The position numbers and the translations under genes are program-made. This document shows positions 22,968-24,380 of a stretch of 24,380 nt of DNA, in pieces. Below the pieces are notes generated by a model. The model saw nothing but the letters and a program-made list of their open reading frames with translations, did no database searches and was not told the origin of the DNA. The DNA is from JBLHKS01 sp047620505 (GTDB lineage: Bacteria > Verrucomicrobiota > Verrucomicrobiia > Verrucomicrobiales > DEV007). The stretch covers positions 1 through 24,380 of the forward strand of contig JBLHKS010000107.1 in NCBI GenBank assembly GCA_047620505.1, read 5' to 3'. Position 1 is the first letter of the stretch. Each line of letters starts with the position of its first letter.

Positions 22968-24380
22968 ATTTTTGGCGTTTGTGTTAATCCCTGCGGCGAG
23001 CCTCGGAATTGTCCGCGGAGAGCCGATTATTCCAGGCGCAGAGCAGATTGAAGGCGCGGATGGCGGTCGAGTGCTCATCGACGCGCTGAACTGCTCGGCC
23101 TGTCACGACATTTCTGGATTCAATGCCGTCGCTCCGCTCGAAGGGCCCCGTTTCACGCACAATCTGTCGATCAAATACGACTACACGACTTTGCGGGATT
23201 GGATCGCCGATCCTCACAAAATCAAGCCCGGCACGCGGATGCCTGACGTCGTCGAGTCGCCCGCCGAAGCCGAAGCTCTGGCGCAGTTTCTCTATTTTTC
23301 GCTTCCGCAAAATCCGTCGCGTGAGCCGTTGCCGAATGGGGATCTTGAGCGCGGAAAAGAGATTTACCATTCGGTTGGCTGCGTCGCCTGCCATGCGCCG
23401 GACGGCGAGAAGCTGGAATCGCCAAGTGTGCCAATCGAGCTTGCGAAAACCTGGCTTTGGGAGCAGACCGCTGAGTATTTGTTAGACCCGGGAACGGCGG
23501 CCATGCCCGATTTTCGCCTCTCGCCTCAGGACGCCTCGGACCTCGCTTCTTACATTTTGAGGGACGTGCCTCACGCAGACGCAAATCGCGAAATTCCTGA
23601 ACGAGATTCGGGCTTAGCCGCTCAAGGAGCCGTCCTTTTTATGACTCGCGGCTGCGCCAAATGCCACGGCGCTCCACCTGGAGCTCTCGCGCGTGGCGGA
23701 CGTGCTCAGCTCCGAAAACTGATCCCGGCTTCGCTCGAAAAAGGCTGCCTGGCTGACGAAGTCGATGATCGCGCGCCGAATTTTCATCTCAGCGAAAATC
23801 AGCGCGAAGCGATTCGGCAAGCGGTGATCGAGCCCGCCGCTTCAGACACTCCGATCGAGCGGACGCTGGCCGCTTTAAACTGCCTCGCCTGTCATCAGCG
23901 CGGGGAAATCGGCGGGCCTGCGGCTGACCGGAAGCCTTTTTTCGCGGTCACCGACGACTTGGCAAAATCGATCGGCGACCTCGGAAATATTCCGCCTCGT
24001 CTCGATCACGTTGGACGAAAACTCACCCCGACCTGGCTTCAGCAGCTGCTGGACGGCGAAGACAACGGCGTTCGCCCTTACATGGCCACTAAAATGCCGC
24101 ATTTTCGACACGAAGCACTTGAGAAACTCGACGACTGGCTGGCCGAGGCGGATACGCGAGATCCACCGATCGAGATGGACACGTCGGGGCTCCGCCGGCA
24201 TCATCGCGGCCACTACGGTCGAGATTTGTTGGGGATCAAAGGCGTTGGCTGCATCACCTGCCATGGGCTCAAAAGCGAAAAAGCGTTAGGCTCGCCTGCG
24301 ATCGATTTGACCCACACGGTCGATCGTCTTCAGCCTGGTTACTTTAAAGAGATCCTCCTTAACCCAGCCGAAACGCAGCC
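22960..24380 (+). CDS. Multihaem c-type cytochrome, 3' end beyond window
   Basis: The open frame starts at ATG 22960 (MNRFLAFVLIPAASLGIVRG, a signal peptide), overlaps the PDZ gene stop by 8 bases, and runs off the window after 473 codons. Five CxxCH haem sites are visible: CSACH (Cys45), CVACH (Cys141), CAKCH (Cys232), CLACH (Cys308) and CITCH (Cys431). Met-containing segments such as GTRMPDVV, AAMPDFRL and ATKMPHFRH follow several of them and could be axial ligands, as in repeated monohaem cytochrome c modules. It should act in the periplasm as an electron carrier or redox enzyme. The C-terminus may carry a further domain (many PVC relatives do), but this cannot be seen. The CAGCAGCTGCTG palindrome at 24040-24051 encodes Gln361-Gln-Leu-Leu. 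Confidence 0.9.
   Translation, partial: MNRFLAFVLIPAASLGIVRGEPIIPGAEQIEGADGGRVLIDALNCSACHDISGFNAVAPLEGPRFTHNLSIKYDYTTLRDWIADPHKIKPGTRMPDVVESPAEAEALAQFLYFSLPQNPSREPLPNGDLERGKEIYHSVGCVACHAPDGEKLESPSVPIELAKTWLWEQTAEYLLDPGTAAMPDFRLSPQDASDLASYILRDVPHADANREIPERDSGLAAQGAVLFMTRGCAKCHGAPPGALARGGRAQLRKLIPASLEKGCLADEVDDRAPNFHLSENQREAIRQAVIEPAASDTPIERTLAALNCLACHQRGEIGGPAADRKPFFAVTDDLAKSIGDLGNIPPRLDHVGRKLTPTWLQQLLDGEDNGVRPYMATKMPHFRHEALEKLDDWLAEADTRDPPIEMDTSGLRRHHRGHYGRDLLGIKGVGCITCHGLKSEKALGSPAIDLTHTVDRLQPGYFKEILLNPAETQ
24040..24051. repeat. CAGCAGCTGCTG palindrome, copy 9
   Basis: An exact 12-bp copy inside the multihaem cytochrome gene, encoding Gln-Gln-Leu-Leu. Confidence 0.9.

Noticed and set aside
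1..24380. tRNA, rRNA, CRISPR arrays, transposases or integrases
   Set aside because: I looked for and found no evenly spaced repeats, no recombinase-like proteins and no recognisable RNA gene.

Overview
The window looks like a chromosomal stretch of a PVC-superphylum bacterium, more likely Verrucomicrobiota than Planctomycetota. The evidence is the set of families typical of those phyla: two DUF1501 proteins, a DUF1592/DUF1588/DUF1585 haem protein paired with a DUF1552 protein, a DUF1080 protein, a pre-peptidase-C-type repeat protein, soluble PQQ-like propellers and a Ser/Thr kinase. Base composition is GC-rich except for one AT-rich gene at about 7.6-8.5 kb. Shine-Dalgarno sites are mostly weak.

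Layout. (1) 1-2.76 kb is a worn region. It holds a PQQ-propeller pseudogene (181-720), a small secreted protein (830-1273), a beheaded MFS transporter (1280-1501), an intact acetamidase/formamidase (1473-2360, minus), an orphan plus-strand terminator (2581-2607) and a small coding remnant. (2) 2.76-7.6 kb, plus strand: DUF1080 protein, the DUF1587/1592/1588/1585 haem protein, and the Tat-exported DUF1552 protein that normally accompanies it. (3) 7.6-8.5 kb, minus: an AT-rich SUKH-like orphan bounded by ACTAGT inverted repeats. (4) 8.6-9.8 kb, minus: an exported PQQ-like propeller. (5) 9.9-14.7 kb: a 1227-residue protein joining a lipase-like alpha/beta hydrolase, a caspase-like protease and C-terminal helical repeats, divergent from a Ser/Thr kinase. 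(6) 14.9-18.8 kb: DUF1501 protein plus a large PPC-type protein, closed by a strong intrinsic terminator. (7) 19.05 kb to the window end: a tight cluster of DUF1501, DJ-1/PfpI, PDZ/helical-repeat protein and a cytochrome with five CxxCH sites that runs off the window.

The export signals, haem sites and pairings suggest that modules 2, 6 and 7 act in the periplasm or at the cell surface, in the poorly understood c-type cytochrome/DUF1501/DUF1552 chemistry of PVC bacteria. Module 5 looks like a signalling or conflict (regulated-proteolysis) locus.

The most unusual signal is not a gene. The perfect palindrome CAGCAGCTGCTG occurs exactly six times, and its 10-base core nine times, in 24.4 kb. 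It lies in genes on both strands, in all three reading frames and once across a stop codon. This resembles a highly iterated palindrome such as cyanobacterial HIP1, but with a different sequence.
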